Source: an uncultured Christensenella sp.
GTDB lineage: Bacteria > Bacillota > Clostridia > Christensenellales > Borkfalkiaceae
Length of the DNA stretch: 13,782 nt
Reading direction: 5' to 3'
NCBI GenBank assembly: GCA_910586365.1
Contig: CAJUGP010000045.1
Span: 1 to 13,782, forward strand
Position 1 is the first letter of the stretch. Each line of letters starts with the position of its first letter. The notes below the pieces were generated by a model. It was not told the origin of the DNA, searched no databases, and saw only the letters and a program-made list of their open reading frames with translations. Both the position numbers and the translations under genes were made by a program. Below, one piece after another: positions 13,613 through 13,782 of this stretch.

Positions 13613-13782
13613 TTACGATTTGTTATCCTGATTTAAGCCCAACCCTTCGATAATGGCGGGCAGGCAAGCGCAGATCGCGCTAAGCGTTCGGCGGTACGCC
13701 TCGATCCCCTGCCCGTACGGATCGGGCAGATCGCAATCGGCAAGCGCGCGCAAACCCGTCACGTTGGGTTTCCCTTGCAACC
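13613..13782 (-). CDS. Low-molecular-weight protein phosphatase, C-terminal part
   Basis: Only the last 56 codons are inside the window; the gene continues past the right edge. The end holds CDLPDPYGQ, the loop with the general-acid Asp (DPYG) of low-molecular-weight protein-tyrosine phosphatases, followed by the usual C-terminal helix (IEAYRRTLSAI) and a TAA. The catalytic CX5R loop is outside, so tyrosine and arginine (YwlE) phosphatases cannot be told apart. It is the upstream partner of rpiB. Confidence 0.87.
   Translation of the reverse strand, partial: LQGKPNVTGLRALADCDLPDPYGQGIEAYRRTLSAICACLPAIIEGLGLNQDNKS

Overview
The window looks like one end of a draft contig from an uncultured Gram-positive bacterium, most likely a member of the Clostridia (Bacillota). 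The pointers are strong AGGAGG-type ribosome binding sites, near-consensus sigma-A promoters, short A+T-rich intergenic gaps, FabK/FabZ fatty-acid genes, DegV (FakB-type) fatty-acid-binding proteins, lipoprotein signals and a GH51 arabinofuranosidase. The genus cannot be fixed from sequence alone. Bases 1-24 are not biological: they are the 3' end of the Illumina TruSeq read-1 adapter, and they truncate the first gene.

Layout from left to right. (1) A minus-strand zinc-ribbon/membrane protein cut by the adapter (25-801), driven by a promoter with nine G residues in its spacer. (2) A short-form malic enzyme (969-2141, minus) with its own promoter, cre-like operator and terminator. (3) A secreted GH51 alpha-L-arabinofuranosidase lipoprotein (2306-4660, minus). 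(4) The only plus-strand gene, a DegV/FakB-type protein (4984-5931). It converges on (5), a frameshifted DUF4874/DUF4832 lipoprotein gene (6057-7452, minus), which is visibly more A+T-rich than its neighbours. (6) A lipid operon, fabK-fabZ-degV (9879 down to 7631), from a 12/12 consensus promoter. Its degV is interrupted by an in-frame TAG. (7) A tRNA-Leu(CAG) gene with a terminator. (8) A tightly packed minus-strand operon entering from the right edge: low-molecular-weight phosphatase (partial), rpiB, a double DUF1538 membrane transporter, a tandem P-II-like protein and an S51-family peptidase, running into the tRNA.

How the parts fit. fabK and fabZ supply the last two steps of fatty-acid elongation, and the linked DegV protein would bind acyl chains. 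The DUF1538 and P-II-like pair looks like a membrane transporter with a dedicated cytosolic regulator, translationally coupled to each other and to an S51 peptidase. The GH51 enzyme and the DUF4832 lipoprotein are probably surface glycan functions, and they share an 11-base operator-like sequence upstream. No CRISPR array, insertion sequence, prophage or defence island was seen. The most useful second looks are the in-frame amber codon in degV, the fused DUF1538 transporter with its P-II-like partner, the perfect-looking promoter buried inside the peptidase gene in front of the tRNA, and the poly-G promoter spacer.
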